From Lithospermum erythrorhizon (taxonomy: Eukaryota > Streptophyta > Magnoliopsida > Boraginales > Boraginaceae), in NCBI GenBank assembly GCA_019722365.1, contig JADFUC010002358.1:1054001-1118000 (forward strand): DNA of 64,000 nucleotides, given 5' to 3'. Made by a program: the position numbers and the translations under genes. Shown in pieces: positions 1 to 12,752 of the stretch. Position 1 is the first letter of the stretch. Each line of letters begins with the position of its first letter. The notes under the pieces are model-generated. The model made no database searches. It worked only from the letters and a program-made list of their open reading frames with translations, and was not told the origin of the DNA.

Positions 1-1600
1 AACTCCACAGTAATTTTATCCTGCGTCTACTTAAGCCGGGTATAAATACTTTTGAATCTGAGTAAAGACATACGTGATCTCAGTGAATCGATTTCTAGAG
101 TTTGTAAAACAAGCTTCAGTTAAGATAAAATCCTGGCTGCATTACAGGGCTTATGCAATTAGTGTCCATCTTTTTATCAATAATTGTAGAAAACACACTT
201 TTCTTCATTATTCATGAGCGATTTCTTAATAGTGTCCTTCGCTAAGTCCGTGGCTATAAATATATCCACGTAGTAGGCTTTTGTTCCCCATCGACCATCA
301 CATGAAACACTCGCAAGAGGTAAACTTGAGAACTTGAAACATTTCTCGAAAATACTCTATATGCACAATTTTTTTGACAACATCGCGGTTTCTTTTGAGA
401 ACTTACTTGCATATCATTCATACGAATTAAAGCCTAATCAAATTTCTCTTTTGTTCAAGAAACGCTGTCCAAATTTAAAGCCCGTGTAAACCGAATTTCT
501 TTGGCTAACCATTTCTTTATTACTAGTGAACTTTCTCATCGTATTCGAGCATTGTTGGAAGACTATAGATGTAACCATTCACCTTAATTCGCCATTCAAT
601 GTTTATCTTGTATTTTGAAATTTTGAAGATATCTTCTATGTCGAGTCACAGGCAATGTGCGCGCGAGGTGTCGGAAAAGATCACAGAGATATTTTTACAC
701 CGAGCAACTTACCCTTGAGAACATTCTCGAGATGCATTGCTCGGTTACTACTTGAACAACATTTTCCGGCCCCAATCTCATACATGCTCTTCTTCATGAC
801 TCGCGCATCTTTATTCGATTTTTGAATAAGATGATGCATCAGCCCAATTAAAAAATAACTCCACTAGGAGTGTTCACGAAATTAATTAACAACTTCCATT
901 CGCATCCAGTCAACAATCGCGCATCAATGTACAACCATTTTCTTATTTGCCTACGCTCCTGCTTGACAACCTTTTTAGGTTGTTTCTTTTCTTCTTTTAA
1001 ACATTTTCTTTCTCGGCTTTATGATAAGATGGGGCGCCCCGTCCCGGACCATATTGTCGATGGCATTAATCGTAGTTGTAAAGATTCATAGTGTGACATT
1101 AAATGGAAGACGACATCATACATCCTCTTCTGAACAATTAATTTGCGTTATCCTATTTCCTTCTATGTTATCGGAATCAATATCGCCTTTTGCATTTCTC
1201 TTGCCCCGAACCTTATCACGTTTGAAAATCAAATCAAAGAGGACTTTTATGCCGGGGATACGCGAGGACCCTTATCATACCACCATCTTTACCATCATAT
1301 TCAAATCTTACGCCGAGATCAAGCAACGATCAACTCACTAAGCTTTATGCTGCTGTTCATTTGTTTCATTTCTCTTTGACATTTGGAGGGCATTTAGGAC
1401 ATTTAGCCACATCTTTGCAGGCGTTCTGATAGATGATACTTATGCCGAGTTATGCCTCTTCTAGTAATTTTATTGCAAAATATACACTTAATTCCATTAT
1501 GCCCTTCGGCTATGGCATAATCCCATCCTACATCTTTATCTTTCGAAGATGAAGAGCCAATTTGGGAAGATGTAGGAGCACTAGAAAAACCGGAATCCAT
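1..1600 (-). pseudogene. Decayed hAT-superfamily transposase (BED finger + hAT core), runs off the left edge
   Basis: Read on the minus strand from an ATG at 1600, the first 65 codons encode a BED-type zinc finger. Its ligands lie in CIFCNKITRRGITRHKYH. This is typical of the N-terminus of plant hAT transposase-like proteins. The frame then slips near 1405-1415, and the usual continuation AKCPKCPPNVKEK is legible in another frame. Further on, around 200-310, the pieces VMVDGE and TIKKSLMNNEEK match the C-terminal half of the same family, again in shifted frames. Short indels and stops are scattered throughout, so no functional transposase can be made. The C-terminal end lies beyond position 1. 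I could not identify terminal inverted repeats. The family assignment rests on remembered family motifs. Confidence 0.72.
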
Positions 1601-1615
1601 TTTCTAAAAATAAAT

Positions 1616-1858
1616 AAACATATTCAAAATATCAAATTAACAAATTAATCAACTAACATATCAACTAATATTCAAATTAACAAATTAATTAACTAATAAC
1701 CAACTAATAATCAAATTAACTAATAATCAACTAATAATCAAATTAATTAATCAACTCGTAATCAAATTAACTAATAATTAAATTAACTAATAATCAACTA
1801 ATAATCAAATTAACAAATTAATCAACTAATAAACAACTAATAATCAACTAATAATTGA
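1616..1858. repeat. AT-rich degenerate short tandem repeat upstream of the hAT relic
   Basis: About 240 bp made almost only of interleaved CAAATTAACAAATTAATC and AACTAATAATC words. It lies directly 5' of the relic transposase start codon and probably belongs to that element's leader. Confidence 0.7.
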
Positions 1859-2589
1859 CAAGTGAGGAAAAAAACGAGAAAAAGAAGAAAAAACGAGAAA
1901 AAGAGGAAAAGAGCGAAATAAGTTACTGTAGAGCGTGAGAAGAAGGAGGCGGGGAAGGGCAGCGGTGAGGGGAAGGATTTCAGGCGGCGATTGGAAGAAT
2001 TTCCGGCGGATTTGAGCTTGAAAAGAGAAAGGAATGATGAAAAATGAAAATTAGGTTTGTTTATATTGATTTAGAAAAAATTGAGGAGGGAGGGAGGGAG
2101 GAAATTAAAATCCGGGTTTCCGATCCGCGTGATAGTGGCCAAAGGCATAGTCGACACACATGACCAATAAGCGAGGTGGACGGCGCGCTCTTATTCGGCA
2201 TAAGCGGCAACAGCGGCCCATTCATAAAACTGCTTAGATTGCGAATAGCATGGCTCGTCTAGATGAGAAAGCTGGCGCTCGGCGTTGATTCTCGCTTTAG
2301 ATGATGAGGTTATCCGCAGAGGTTCGCGGGGAAGGAGGATCACTGGCGGCGGGCGTGGGCTGAGCACGAGAGTGCATGTGACGAAGGCTTGACCCGATAA
2401 ATTCGTTGGAAAAACCTTTGTTTGGGCTAAGAATCACGGGAAGTACATCTCTTAAAACCGCCTAGATCATTTTAATAGGATGTGCCCAGTTTGCGTAATA
2501 GATATTAAGATTAGGATGAGGATGCTACCTTGGTTTTGTTAACCCTTTTTTACTGTGTCATATAAGAACTTTAGAAGTCTATGACAAAT
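1859..2589. other. Intergenic stretch: purine-rich block, then CpG-bearing sequence
   Basis: 1860-1925 is a GA/A-rich block and 2085-2101 a GGGA repeat. 2110-2400 is richer in CpG than the flanks and could hold the outer end of the hAT element at its right. I see no gene and no convincing terminal repeat. Confidence 0.4.
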
Positions 2590-3060
2590 GATAAAGATTC
2601 TTTGTCTCTGGAAGAGTGAGATTTGTCACCATGCTTAGGGGATGCAGCGTGGTTGTAGTGGTGGTTATAGTACTACAGTCGGACCAGTTTGGTGCACTAG
2701 TTGCTAACACTAGTGGTGATGAGCGAGGTGGAGAAATTCTCCGGCCCAATTGGTCGAGTTCGATGAAAGCGTGGGGTCTGATTTACGTAGGGTGAGACAT
2801 TGAAGCGTGATTGTCCCAAGTTGAGGAATGAAACACGACAAAGAGGAGTATCAGTGAATGCTTGCCGCCATTAATAAATGATGGTATGCATTCGAAAATT
2901 TTATAGCTTTGATTGTGAGATAACATCGACACCTGATGTGGTCTACAGACCTCACGAAAGGCAATTATCGTGTAATGCTATAAAGGAGTGATTTTTGACA
3001 TGAGTAAATTGGAAGGTGACATTGTGTTTTATGACCTAGTATTTTTCGGTCTAGAAGATG
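2590..3060 (+). pseudogene. Decayed Ty3/gypsy gag-protease fragment
   Basis: On the plus strand around 2790-2830 a zinc-knuckle remnant is legible (H..KRDCPKLRN after a Gly-rich run). About 100 bp later, at 2929-2943, the codons read TPDVV. Plant gypsy polyproteins carry a CCHC knuckle followed at about this distance by such a motif, just ahead of the aspartic protease. Frameshifts and stops break every frame. Only these two landmarks support the call, so the borders are approximate. Confidence 0.4.
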
Positions 3061-4723
3061 GTTGGGATTGATTCGGGTAGGAGTAGGACACATGATGGTG
3101 GAGGTTGTACATTGAGCGAGGTTAGACATGTGTTTTAAACCCAGCGATGAATCTCTGTTATCTTTGAAGTCGTTTGGACAAAATGAGAGTTTAAACAAAG
3201 GGAAGAAGGTGAAGGGTTCTTTATCTGTTATAGGTTCGTATGTACTTTTGAGTGATGCGGGCGTGGAACTTTATATTGGATACAAAGGTATGGCTTTGTT
3301 TGAAATTTTCTAGTCGGTTTATTGTGATGTTGGTAAGTAGATGGAGCCCGGGGAATTACGGAGTAAATGAGTAGTCGGAGGAGGGCAGCTTCGTTCATTT
3401 TAAGCGGCGATATACTTGATGGCTTGAGGTGTAATGGAACATCAGGGTAGCTCGAGGATGTTCTTAGGGGATTCACCGGTAGGGTACTGTGAATGCGACT
3501 ATAAGGATGAGTTGGGCAATTGTTGTTGGTTGCGCTGGTAGCTCGATTCTCATGGGACATTTGTTGCTTGGGCGATGGGGAGGTGATCGTTGGATGTGTT
3601 CGCTCTGGCTAGATAGAAGACATGCTTTGGTATTCACTAGTTCCCATTTTGGTCTTCATGTGATGTTGATATGGTTAGCTTTGGGATATCGGCCAGAGGC
3701 CGGTGAAGGGTTTCCTTGAGGGTAAGGTTGGCGTTTGGACTTGTTCATTTGGGTTTGTATCTTGTCATTGTGAGGGGAAATATGTGAGGTGGAAGTCTGA
3801 CTTAGCATTAATCTATCTCTTGGGTGTTCATCTAGACACATTTGAGTACTTGTAGCGCATCTGGTACATTTAGTACATTTTATACATTGGCGCATTTAGT
3901 GCATCCCCAGTTCGCTATAAAGCGCGTTTGGTGCCAGTACATCAGTGCGGCTTACGGAAAGTTTTACGATTTTACATTATCTGCGGAGGATTCAAGTCAA
4001 GGTGAAAATTTGTTTAAAATGACGTGAATACTCCCACATCGGAAGACTAGAATATTTGTTCCAGTGTCTTACCCTATATATGGCTTTGTAAGACTCTTTG
4101 TAGTATTTCAATGGCCCCCGATTGAATCTTTTATGTCTGTTTCTTCCCATTTATAGTAGAGAGTCTGGTGGATTCGCCCGTGGATTAGTCATAACACATC
4201 GTTAGAGATACCATGTTAAATATTTGGTGTTATTTAATTTCTATCCACAACTTTTATGTAGTGCGTGATCACAGAATTCGCATACATTTATAACACAAAA
4301 TAATATATTCTGAGAAGTATCTCTCGAGGAAAGATTGATGGTACTTCTTATATTTTTATTTGAATGTCCTCCTTACAATAACGAAGACTTTGAATTTTTA
4401 CTTTGTTTCGAATACTTCAATTAATTTGAATTGCATTGAATATATCTTTATGTACAAAAGCAAGGTCAAATCATATAAATAAAGAAAATGTTCTTATTCT
4501 TATGTGGGGCATTATCCAATACAATGAGTTTGGGAATAAAAGATTCTTTGAAGATTCATTTACTTTCCCTTAAAACTACATATATTCTCCAGGCCATCCC
4601 TTCGCTTACACGGCATTTTGTAAGATCTTGCTAATCCTTTATTTTTGCTTCATCTTATTCTACCATTTTATTCAAAGAAAAGCCATGCAAGAATCACCCA
4701 TTTTTGTGTAGAAAAACTAAACC
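3061..4723. other. Unassigned degraded repeat DNA with a possible LTR piece (about 4026-4250)
   Basis: No credible gene. 4026-4250 has a TCCCACATCGGAAGAC start, a TATATATGG box near 4076 and a T-rich downstream part, as in plant LTR promoters. It may be the LTR of the gypsy relic just upstream, but I found no partner LTR. 4250-4723 is ordinary AT-rich sequence ahead of the DC1 gene. Confidence 0.35.
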
Positions 4724-5703
4724 ATGAGATACAATGAAATAACTCACTTTAGCCATCCACAACATCGGCTTAAATTCAACCACACAGAAGTCCCATTCAA
4801 ATGTGATGGTTGCAATGAAATTGGCATTGGTTCAAGTTATAGATGCAACATTTGTGACTATGATCTTCATCTCCACTGTGCTATCCCATCACAAAATATT
4901 TCTCACCCCTTCTACCCAAAGTGTAACTTCCAATTCCTCCCCCGTCCGCCTGGAAAAATCGAACGTTATTGCAACGCCTGCGAGAAAGAAGTCACAGGTG
5001 AAGTGTTCATTTCAATATATCACCAACTTATATTGAGTTTTCCTTCAATGCAGTTTCAATTCTTGTGAGTTAATTTGAAAGCTAAGTAAACTTTGTTAGT
5101 CACAGGTTTCATCTACCATTGCAAGACTTGTGGATTTGATCTCCATCCATGTTGTGCTAAGCTTCCTATGATGCTTGATGATGGAGAAACAAAGTTGTTT
5201 CTGTACAGAAAGGTCACCACAGAGTGTCACCGGTGTGGTAGAAGAGGAAGGAGTTGGACTTACAGGTGTGGTCAAGTCTATAATTGATCTGGTTTCCCCG
5301 CCCATCGGTTAAAAAATAGGATCAATAGTGTTACTTACCCCGTTGTTCATCAATTCTTGTTCTACTCGATAATCTTACATTCGAGTTTTGTTATTGCAGG
5401 TCAACATGCAAGAAATATAATTTGCATGTAGCTTGTGTGAAGGAGATGTTAGTGGATAGCTGGAAAGAGTTGTACCTTGGGAAAGGGAAACTTATGAGCA
5501 AGGATTTGGAGATGATCAACAGAGTTCCTACTCTTAAGGGTGTTTTGCAGAGCCATCATGCTTATCATAGCAAAAGCAAGAAAGGGAAAGTGCAGAAATG
5601 TTGTGAGATGGCTGGCTTGGCTCTTCAGTTTATAGTATCTGCTGTTCTTGGAGATCCTACTACTCTTATTGCTGGTGTTGTTGGCTCCCTCATGTCCAAA
5701 TAG
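4724..5703 (+). CDS. DC1 (Cys/His-rich C1) domain protein
   Basis: Three exons join in phase: 4724-4997, 5106-5265 and 5400-5703, giving 245 aa. Introns are GT-AG. The protein has an N-terminal Cys/His half (CDGC..CNICDYDLHLHC), a second half (YHCKTCGFDLHPCC) and a third (CHRCGRRGRSWTYRSTCKKY then NLHVAC). These are the zinc-binding signatures of the plant DC1 family. Related proteins bind zinc, and some are proposed to bind lipids or respond to stress and hormones; the role of this one cannot be read from sequence. The tail (about residues 180-245) has no Cys/His pattern and ends in a hydrophobic stretch (LALQFIVSAVLGDPTT). Intron 1 is flanked by an exact 10-bp direct repeat. The gene is convergent with the DUF547 gene. 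Confidence 0.9.
4990..5107 (+). repeat. 10-bp direct repeat framing DC1 intron 1
   Basis: AGTCACAGGT occurs at 4990-4999 and again at 5098-5107. The repeat period, 108 bp, equals the intron length (4998-5105). Each copy contains the CAG|GT junction: the left copy supplies the donor and the right one the acceptor. Confidence 0.95.
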
Positions 5704-6345
5704 GTTCATCACCCCAATTATTACTATAGTATATATCAATCAAATATCATGATCATAGATCTATAATTTCAGGTAAAAAAGGATCATGAAATTAGTTTTA
5801 TACATATGACCTTCGAAAGAACAAGTTGCAATGGCTAAGTGATGATAAGTACTATTAGTTGGTCCTAAACTTCGAGTTTGTGGATGGAATCTCCGAGCAG
5901 AGTTAGAATGGCAGTTCCTGCCCCTCGAGAGGTCCAAATAAAAGTAGTCTAAATCTACATGTTGTACCCTGTAAATGTATGTTCTTCAAGCGAACATAAA
6001 TACTTGCACTACTTTTTCAATTCAATAAAAATTAAAGAAAACAAAATCAAGTCGTTCGATACGATGCAGAGTCCGCTATATGGATACAAATTCCATTTTC
6101 TCAAGATGCAATTCAACAATATGCATAATTTTTACAAATCACTGCTACTAAAAAAGCAACCAGCAGGAACAATATGGAATGAAAGCTGAATCATAACTTC
6201 TTCATTTTCACAGGGAAAATTGAAGTAGAACTCTCAATCATGATTCATCCATCATTCACTGCTATTTAATATACCATACTAATTGGATCTACACAACCAC
6301 CATTCTATTTTTATCATTATTGATCACCATATCTTCTACATATCA
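5704..6345. other. Convergent intergenic spacer
   Basis: This 642-bp spacer lies between the stop codons of the DC1 (+) and DUF547 (-) genes. An AATAAA at about 5937 may be the DC1 polyadenylation signal. Nothing else is seen. Confidence 0.6.
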
Positions 6346-9065
6346 TCAAGATGGTACCAATTCATTAGGAAGCTTGAAAAGGAAGTTGAAATTGTGAGGG
6401 CTCCATGCGATTTTCTTCCAAACTTTTGATCTCTGAGATTGCTGAGTTCTCAATATTTGATAACTAGGTAGAAAATGCTCCAACAATTCTGTCAATCCTG
6501 ATGGACACAGCTTCAAATCCTTTGCAAAATAATCCACAACCTTAGGTACCATGATCTTTTCTTCCTTGTGCAGTCTGATGTTTGTCTGAATATATTCTTC
6601 TTTCGCCACTTCAAGCTCTTCAAATACAGAGTTGGATGTATACATACGTACCTAATCCATGCAATTCATTTCAACTGACATTTTAGACTTTGGGTGTCCG
6701 ATGGAAGAAATGAAATCGTGTGATTTGTAGACAAGCAAAAAACTTAATACGAGAGCTTACTGGGGGGTCAGAAGAACTTCCAGAGCAAAGCGCAAAATAT
6801 AGGCGCGGCTCTGGATGTTCTATTGCATATGCCTTCAAATGCCCTTCAGCCTTCAGTTTTGTTCTTGGAAAGAAAAAAGACTGAAACCACTACATAAAAA
6901 ATACAAACTCGATCAACAGTCTTGAAGAGAGGAAGAAGCATGGAAGACAGAAAATTAGTACTAAGATGGTAAAGAGAAGTGCAAAAACAAGATAAATACT
7001 TGTCCTGGTCGAGGCAAGCGACATTGCAAAATAGAACTCTGAATCATATCCACACTTATAGCATAACCCCCAATGTTATATGCAGCCTACATAATCATAA
7101 AGTCAATAAGAAAGATGACATGAAGTGAAAGGAGAGACTCAACATTTAACTTGTAATTACCTTGAGGACCACAGAAACTCTTTTTACATTCTTCTGAGGG
7201 ATTCCATAAACTAAAAGAGCCTGTTAATGAAAAATCTTCTGTAAGTGCTTTCGTTAACCAATCGTATAATGTGAGAACATTCCTTTTTGGAAACACGATA
7301 GGAGTTATTACATGCATTACAAGCGCGTTATGAACATTAATCCAAAATGCCAATTTCTGTCCATGTTTCAGGTTCCAAATCTCAACTTCTTTGAGTCTCA
7401 AGACGAGAAGCCTGTTATAGACCAATCAAACGGTAACTAAGTTTTCAATCATCAATTGCGCAGAAAAATACAATGTATGCTCAACGAATTACACGTTTTA
7501 CCTAAATTTTTGTAACATGTGTTGAACATTGTGCAAACTTTGATCATCTCTCCGGATACCATGAACTTCTGCCAACGTAAAAAAAGAACTTTCATCTTGA
7601 GGATGAACATCCCTGTTATGAAACCATGATTTCGAATATGGATTTTCACCACTTTGTAGACCCCAAGTATCATGTTGGTCAATTTGAGGGGACAAACTCA
7701 CTGATGATGAGATTGAAATAGGCGACAAATTGAATTCGTGATTTTGCAACGGAGGGTCAGCAAGATGGAAAAAAACTGCTGATATGCACTTGATCATTGC
7801 CTCTGAAATTTCATTTGGAGATTCATGAAATGAATGATGAACCTTATTCCTCAGGTGCTCGGCCAGACTTAGCTTTGATGTTGTCTCTTTAGCTCTCTGA
7901 CAAAAAAACCATTATCAGTTCTTCGCACATAATTCCAATTACTCCTATCTAGAATGCAAAATAGAAGTAGATAACTAAACATCCTCGTAAGCAAAAACTT
8001 CACTTCAATTTTTTTCATCGATAGCAAAAATGGTACTGCTAGAAGTTGTGGAAGACAACAAGACTAACCTCTAGCATTGCCAAAGGTAATGACTGATATG
8101 AGTTTATTGCCTCTTCGAGTTGCCTCAATCCAGGAGATGATTTAAAGGCACGCACAGATCGATGGGACAGTGATGACTGGCTTCGGTGTACAAGTGAACT
8201 AATTAGTCCATCTCCTCCAAGAATGTTATCATCATCCTCATTTATTAATGAATCTTGAAATGGTAAATGTAGACTATGCACAATCTCTGAATTCATTTGC
8301 CTTGAATTTATATCATCAGGCTTGACAAATTCTGAATTGACTCGCCCTTTTGGGGATAATTTTTTTAATTGTTCTTCTTCATCTATGGACAAAGAAGACA
8401 ACTTTTTGCCATACACTTTCCTATACAGTGTGAGAAGATGGTTTTCCAGGTTCTTTACTTCCAGCTCCAAAACAGCAATTTCTTTAAGTAAATCTTTTGC
8501 AGGCTGAAAGCAAGTGAAGACAGTAACAGATCTTTTAGACCAAACAAATGAAAGTACATAATATCATAGAACAGGCTGTCTGACTGCTTCTTTCAGTTAC
8601 CACTTACCATCATATATGGAACATACTCAAAATAGTAATTAAACAGACAAGCATGAAAGTTTGCAGCACAGTATAGCAAGCATGCACAAACCTTTGAAAT
8701 TATTCTTTCATCTGCAATATCATTAGACATGTTCTTGCAGCTTAATGCCTTTTCCAAGGCATATCGTATCATAATTTGGTCCTCAAGTTGCTTCTGAAGC
8801 TCTAGTATCTACACACACAAAAAGAAAAAGAAAAAGAAAGCTCATTGAAGTAGTGTATGCAGTATGTAATCATAAAGTTTGCCGAGTCATTCCTTTAAGA
8901 TAATTTAGTTCAACGAGATTGAACTTAGACAATACAAATGGAAATTTTTACTGGCAAATGCTATGAAATAAACAATCTTTCTACCTCTTCTTTTAATGAA
9001 CATTGAGCCTCATACTTGGAAGATAGCTCCCTTTTCTGCCTCTCAAAACTCTTCATCTGCTTCAT
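6346..9065 (-). CDS. DUF547 protein with N-terminal MIP1-type leucine zipper
   Basis: Nine exons join in phase: 9065-8985, 8808-8692, 8503-8069, 7896-7502, 7411-7312, 7220-7161, 7086-7000, 6889-6761 and 6651-6346, giving 569 aa. All introns are GT-AG. Residues 1 to about 90 form a coiled coil (ILELQKQLEDQ, then EIAVLELEVKNLENHLL) like the ternary-complex-factor MIP1 leucine zipper. About residues 335-460 form the DUF547 core: KLAFWINVHNALVMH, ALLVYGIPQKNVKRVS, AYNIGGYAISVDMIQSSIL, then GHLKAYAIEHPEPRLYFALC. The C-terminal exon holds the family's conserved basic tail (KKIAWSPHNFNFLFKLPNE). The molecular function of DUF547 is unsettled. The start is the first in-frame Met of exon 1; a TATAG acceptor sits just upstream (9068-9067), so another 5' exon is possible. 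Confidence 0.9.
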
Positions 9066-10863
9066 ACTATATGAACATTTAAACAAATCTTTCAGCAAGA
9101 AACCAGAGAAAAATAGTTGGGATTTTTACTGCCAGCCCAGAAAACTCAAAGATATGCTTTTCTACTGTGATACAACTCAAGAGAAAATTATACGTTGATG
9201 GAGGCCAGAAAGGAATAAAGAAACACCCCTTTTTGGATGATTTGTATTGATTTATGAGTTGATGAAGATGAATAAATATAGTAAGTTGAACAGCTTCAGA
9301 GAGAAAACAAGGAAAATTCCTCCCTTAATATCACCTCAACAGGAAGTTACAGACCCCACAGTTGGAAAATCCGACGAAACAGCATTAAATATAGCAACTC
9401 TATCAAAAACAGAACAAAACCTCCAAGAATCATTAAACGTTAGCAAGATTCCTATTTTTCAGTTTATGGAAAGGTAGGTTGGTAGACTGGTAGATTATAT
9501 CAGAGGGATGACATTAGCGATGATTCCAATCAATGTAATAGGCCACCAACTATTAACCGAGCTCGTCTTTTGTATGAATGTTTAACTTTATATTTAAAAA
9601 AATATCAGAGAGATACTCAGACAAGGTTCGTAGCATAGGCTCAAATTCATTTGGTGTTTTGTCTTGAGATCAAGAGAGAGTTATTGATTTGTTTTGTAGT
9701 AGTAAAGACAAAAAAATCCAAGCATTATTGTTTCCTTTGCATGTTGGCTTGCAAGAAAAGTGGGATTTTGCTTAGCTCACCTATGATTATTTTAGGCTTT
9801 TGGATTTCACAAATAAGTTAACTAGACTCAAAACTATAATAAAAGCACACAATAAGTGAAACCCCAACATAATCATTTTTTTCTAAGACCTACATAATCA
9901 TTAGTCTGAACAATATCAATTTAACAAGTTGAAAAGCGTGTTTAATTTGTATGAATTTTCTATAGTCTACACTTAAACTTCTTTTCACGACTCAAAAATA
10001 GAAACTGTTAAAAAACAAAATTATTATAAAATCGGAGAATACCTCGTTGGCTTCTTGTAAATTATTAATAATATATCTCGCGCATGTAGGGTCAAGGGTG
10101 GGTTATCTACTAAATAGTCAAATTAAATAAGGCCAAATGGACCAAAGTGTTGAAGCACCCCCACAATATACCTCTTTGAACCATGCTTATTAACTATTCA
10201 TCACTGATACTTCCATACGTGCAATGTTATTGATGCTTTAAAGTTTAAAGGTTTACCAGTTTTGACTAGTCACTTCTAATAGAAAGCAATACCAACACAC
10301 TTTGTAGTGGCTTTTGTAATGCTAAAAAGAGTTTTGGCATTAAAAGAAGAAAACTGGTTGGTGACTTTTGTTTGAAGGAAGCCAATAATTTACTGTAGAT
10401 ATGAAGGCATTCAACGGTTTAGTGTAGTTCAAGATTTTTAGGAATTCACTAAGCTTTTGACAATATTCAATATCCGGTCTTAACTCTTTTCATTTAGGAT
10501 AACATAAAATGGTAAGAAGTAAGTTTGTATTGCAAACAAAAATTATTAAATTTGGAATTTTATTTTCATTATTATGGCTAGTAATAATGTCAAAATCGAG
10601 CTATTTATTGACTGCTTACACTTTTTTATAAGCAACTTGCTCACTGTTGGTGCATATCATTATTAATAAATTATGTTATACCAATATTACTAGTAAATAT
10701 CATTATTGACATATTATAATATTTTAATACTATTGAAGAATACAATACATAATTACTCAAGAATATCATTATTGATAAATTATGGTATTTCAAAACTTAA
10801 GTAACCAATCTGCTTACAAAATTTTGTAAGCATTCAAGTCAGATTCCTTATTATGATTTGATG
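9066..10863. other. Intergenic, upstream of the DUF547 gene
   Basis: AT-rich, with no gene or clear element. The part near 9066-9200 is probably the 5' untranslated region or promoter of the DUF547 gene. Confidence 0.5.
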
Positions 10864-10865
10864 TA

Positions 10866-11529
10866 CAGTAAAAACTCTATAAATTAATAGTGTTGGGACC
10901 GGCGAAATTTATTAATTCAGAGAGTTATTAATTTATCGATAAATTAATAATTTATTAATTTAAAGAGTTTAATGACTTCTTGAATTTATTAAGATTGATC
11001 CGAAAGATGTGATATGGAAGATAGTATATCACAAAACGTAATAAAAATAATATTAATTATTTCCATATTAGTCATATTAATTACTTGAGTATTAAGTTTA
11101 ATATTATTACCATAACTATTTCACATTGTACCTTTGGAACCTATTACACGGAAGGAATCAATTTTGACATCTCAAACTCTTCAAAACATTATCTTAAAAT
11201 CCGAAAATCACAATAGCAAGCCTTATTGGAAGCCATAAGAAATATTATAGATGAGCTTCAGCCAAGATTTGAAGCTTTAAAAAGAAAATAAACAACTAAG
11301 CAAGGAATTAAACATTTTACTAGGTAAAGTTTGTAATAATTATTTTCAATTTCTAAAATTATTAATTTATGATTTTCTTGGGACCTATATTATAAAATAA
11401 TTTCAGGGAAAAAATTATTATCTTATTATTTTATAGATTTTATAATTTTTAAGCTGATCGGGACGGATAAATTTATTATTTTAGAGAATTTATTGATGAA
11501 TAGAGTATTAATTTATAGAATTTTTATTG
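10866..11529. mobile_element. Non-autonomous pogo/Tc1-mariner-like element
   Basis: The ends form a terminal inverted repeat: the left end reads CAGTAAAAACTCTATAAATT and the right end, reverse-complemented, CAATAAAAATTCTATAAATT (two differences in 20). A TA dinucleotide flanks each end (10864-10865 and 11530-11531), as expected for Tc1/mariner integration. GGGACCGGCGAAATTTATTA inside the left end has a diverged counterpart in the right end. The 664 bp encode no transposase. Pogo-like MITEs with CTCTATAAATTAATA ends are known from plants. Confidence 0.85.
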
Positions 11530-11735
11530 TAATTATAATAAGTATATTATTAGTTATCTAATTATAGTAAGTATATCAAAAGATTGTTGTTGTTGGCTCC
11601 TCAAATACTGATGAGATTGATATAGACTGTTATTAGTTACCTAAAATAGATTATAGTAAGTATATTATTAAGTAGAATATAAGATTTAAAAGATACACAT
11701 TGTCATTAGTTACCTATAATAGATTATAGTAAGTA

Positions 11736-11962
11736 TTATGTCCGTCTCAATTTATTTGATCATTTAGAAGAAAATTACTTTATTAATAAAATCATTAATT
11801 GTAAATTTTCAAGGATAGAGAAATGATATCAACCAATAGAAAAAAATATTATGAGATAATACAAACTTCAATACAAAAGGTTGCATTGGTAAATGAAAAG
11901 ATCACTTATAGTGAAAAGAATTTTTTTTTGCTAGATGATCAGTTAAATTGAGACGGAAGGAG
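11736..11962. mobile_element. Stowaway-like MITE
   Basis: 227 bp. The left end is TTATGTCCGTCTCAATTTAT; the right end reverse-complemented is CTCCTTCCGTCTCAATTTAA. TA duplicates flank it (11734-11735 and 11963-11964). Removing the element and one TA restores the sequence seen in the neighbouring copy A. There is no coding capacity. Confidence 0.88.
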
Positions 11963-11980
11963 TATATTATTAGGTAGAAT

Positions 11981-12744
11981 CATAGTTCTGAAAAGGCGAT
12001 GTGGCGGTCTTCATGGCATTGTGGAGTGGCGTAGCGGCCTCCCATTACCACGAAGTGGTTTGTGGCAGACTGGTACATGTGGCGGCTTTATGGCATCCAC
12101 CATTTAAGCCTTGTAACTGTGGCGAGGTGGGGCTCCATGGCTAGCCATAGATTTTTACATTAGAAAATGGAGGGTGGTGGGTGATTAAAGGTTTACATGA
12201 GGAAGAAGAAGGGTTTACAAGGGCGCGGAATAGAGGAAGGAGAAGTAGGCGACTAGGGTATTCTTTTTAGTGGGTTGAGGTTTTTTTTTACATAAATCAA
12301 TCCAATCTGCTAAACAAATTAAGCCAATTAAAGAAAATATTCTAAATTTCCAATTTCTTACCATATACATTAATTGATTTATATTTAATTTCAATTTAAT
12401 TTAAGTTCATTGATAGATTTTGATATTGTATTAACTTTCATATTTAATTAAATTTTTATCTATTTTTATAATTTGAGTTTATTAATTGATTTATGTTTAA
12501 TTTTAGTTTCTTAAGATTAATTTAAACCGTGATATATTTTAATATTGTATATTTATCTTTCAAAACTATATAATTTAATTGATTCGAGCATATTTGTCAC
12601 AATTCTCATTTTTTACACATTTCGTGAACTATTATTATTAAAATAATAAATGTCCGAGTACACAAGGCTACCACCTCGTCATGTCGCCACACCGCCACGA
12701 CTTTTGAAACTTTATCGCCACGGGCCATCATTTTCATAATTATG
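11981..12744. mobile_element. Non-autonomous hAT element with 8-bp target duplication
   Basis: The 8-bp direct repeat GGTAGAAT lies at 11973-11980 and 12745-12752. Between them, the ends read CATAGTTCTGAAAA and, reverse-complemented, CATAATTATGAAAA (11 of 14 match). Subterminal GTGGCGG/CCGCCAC motifs are enriched on both sides, as is common for hAT elements. The 764 bp show no transposase. Confidence 0.85.
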
Positions 12745-12752
12745 GGTAGAAT

